Shown: piece after piece, positions 62,486-64,000 of the stretch
Layout: each line of letters starts with the position of its first letter
Numbering within the stretch: the first letter of the stretch is position 1
NCBI RefSeq assembly: GCF_905475345.1
Contig: NC_066596.1
Span: 7,373,001 to 7,437,000, forward strand
Length of the DNA: 64,000 bases
Source: Vespula vulgaris
Taxonomy: Eukaryota; Arthropoda; Insecta; Hymenoptera; Vespidae
Direction of reading: 5' to 3'
Position numbers and translations under genes: made by a program
The notes under the pieces: model-generated
Told to the model about the DNA's origin: nothing
Databases searched by the model: none
The model's input: only the letters and a program-made list of their open reading frames with translations

Positions 62486-64000
62486 TCGTGTTCGGTCAGC
62501 CACCCCAGTGGGTTCAGGTGGTAGCCGCGACTCGACAGGAGGGGTGTCGTCGATCGAAACGGTACGCGCATGCGCTCTCAGTTCGTCCAGGTGGCACCAG
62601 CGTGCTGCGCGTTACTTTCAACCACCGGCGATGTCGGTATCGCAGAGGGGATGATCTCGTTTCTCTCCGTGTTTCTCTCCGAACGGTTCCTTGCTTATCG
62701 ACGACTGGAATCGACTCTTTCGCTTTGCTTTTGGTATCCGTTCCGTTAAGAAACGCTAGCTTTCGTCGATAAAAGAAGAAAAGCGTTGTATTTCGATGTC
62801 TACTTTATCGTCCGTTTCGTTTATTCCGAGAAGGATGGTATCGTCGATCGTAACAAACTCGTCCGATGCCCAACGAAATTTCGAGTTATTATCGTACGTC
62901 GACGTATCCGTTGACAATCGAGATCGAGATTAAAATATTGTGAGATATTAAAATGTCTCTATACGCTATTCGACGATATTCTTCGCATAAATACGCTCTG
63001 TAATAGCCTTACAGTAGCGTCATACAATAGCGTTTCCTTTTTATAACTTTTGCGACCCGAGATATCACAGTTTACAACGTTATCGACGAACAATAGCGAC
63101 GCGTACTTTTCTCGTCGCAAGATCATTGACTTTTTCCCTCACGCATGCGAACGCGTCGTCGAGATTTTGTAATGTTTCCCTTTTGCGTCGTTTCGTATTT
63201 CCCATCGCGTTGAAAATCAATTATCGAAGTATCTCCTGCGAAAGTATGCGAACGATCGGATCGATGGAACGGTAAAGTTTCCAATGAAAAAATACTCCAA
63301 ATCGTTCGCATTCTTGCGAGCTATTAATTTTCTGCTAGTCGCATTTTTTATCGCGTTACCCTTATCGAACGACGGTTCTTGTTAACAATAGCATCCCCTC
63401 GACAATCGTAAATAACGTCTACCCAATTTAACGGACGGTGCGATTTCTCTTTCTCTCTTTAACTCGATGACGTGGTTAATAGTCGAGCATTGTTCGAACG
63501 AAAAGAGATTTTTAATGGGATCGCGTCAACTGTTACTCCCCCGCCCTATTTCCTCTCTTATTTCTTTCGTAAAAATGCGTCGAGGATGACGGTTGGCTAA
63601 ATCCATGATAACCTGTAAATTCCCTTTTGATTAAATTTTCGTCCAATTTTTGGTCGCACACGTCGTCGGACGATCGTACACCGATTAACGGCTGTCCGCT
63701 ACGTCTCGATTAGGTGATTAAATAACGCGACGGGACAAGCGAGCGCCGGGAATTTTAATTGATCGTTGGGTACGCTACATTTCTATTTTCCCTCCTTCGC
63801 TCGTGAAAGAAATTCGATTTTATTCGATCTAATTCGTTTTAACGTCTTTCGAATTTGTTCGCTGTTTTCTTCGTAATTTCGTTCTTTCAAAAAATAACAA
63901 AAGATGCTAGATGAACTCCAACATACCTACGTTGGATAAAAAGAAAGATTGAATTTCTCTCGAGTCTTTTCGCCTTTTCGTCACCTCTTTTTCTCACTTT

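Larger units (their letters stand above)
58109..64000 (+). other. Dys: Dys intron, 5' part (at least 5.9 kb)
   Basis: The intron begins with GTAAGA and no acceptor plus dystrophin-like exon follows before the window ends. Contents are simple repeats at 58241-58294, 59294-59321, 59898-59951, 60035-60070 and 62331-62347, and a core-promoter candidate at 62451-62485. By exon equivalence this is the counterpart of human DMD intron 55, which contains the Dp116 promoter and first exon. Confidence 0.8.

Noticed and set aside
62500..62561. Possible 62-nt cassette exon between CAG and GTACGC (frame reading TPVGSGGSRDSTGG)
   Set aside because: It would need a phase-1 entry after a phase-0 donor at 58108, and its length breaks the frame. 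It overlaps the TATA/initiator start and is better read as part of a 5' leader.
1..64000. Mobile elements, CRISPR, rRNA, viral insertions
   Set aside because: I saw no transposase, integrase or reverse-transcriptase motifs, no long terminal or inverted repeats, and no spaced direct-repeat array. A library-based repeat search could still find decayed elements.

Overview
The window is a stretch of eukaryotic nuclear DNA from an insect-like genome. Almost all of it is non-coding, and the coding sequence comes as short exons bounded by AG...GT splice sites. The deduced protein is dystrophin (Dys, the insect orthologue of human DMD), read on the + strand. The background is rich in CpG (TCGA and CGAACG-type words throughout) and in (CT)n/(GA)n microsatellites. 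This, together with the close match to insect dystrophin, suggests an insect. A hymenopteran is plausible, but that is an inference.

Six exons are well supported: 20320-20539, 24666-24764, 34124-34229, 56463-56674, 57545-57699 and 57919-58108. All splice in matching phase and together encode about 327 residues. These cover a Pro/Ser/Ala-rich linker at the position of vertebrate hinge 3, the whole of the spectrin repeat equivalent to human R20, the whole of R21, and the first part of R22. The last three exons are 212, 155 and 190 nt long. From memory, these are the lengths of human DMD exons 53, 54 and 55.

The introns are about 4.1, 9.4, 22.2, 0.87 and 0.22 kb long. An upstream intron of at least 20.3 kb and a downstream intron of at least 5.9 kb run off the window. 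The two long middle introns contain coding-looking pieces that are not part of the spectrin rod: an ATG exon at 30660-30734 that splices in phase to 34124; a His/Pro/Gly/Ser-rich pair at about 44900-45298 and 46407-46715, both ending in the phase needed by 56463; and a weaker Gly-rich candidate at 53451. The last intron carries a TATA box at 62451 and an initiator at 62478-62483 with canonical spacing. I read these as alternative starts for shorter dystrophin isoforms. Drosophila Dys (Dp205, Dp186, Dp117) and human DMD (Dp260, Dp140, Dp116, Dp71) both use internal promoters.

The rest is intron sequence with microsatellites, a few tandem repeats and one strong short hairpin. I see no convincing separate gene on either strand, no tRNA or rRNA, no transposase or reverse-transcriptase coding, and no CRISPR. 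The longest open frames (266-292 aa) have no recognisable domain and are probably chance ORFs in sequence poor in stop codons.
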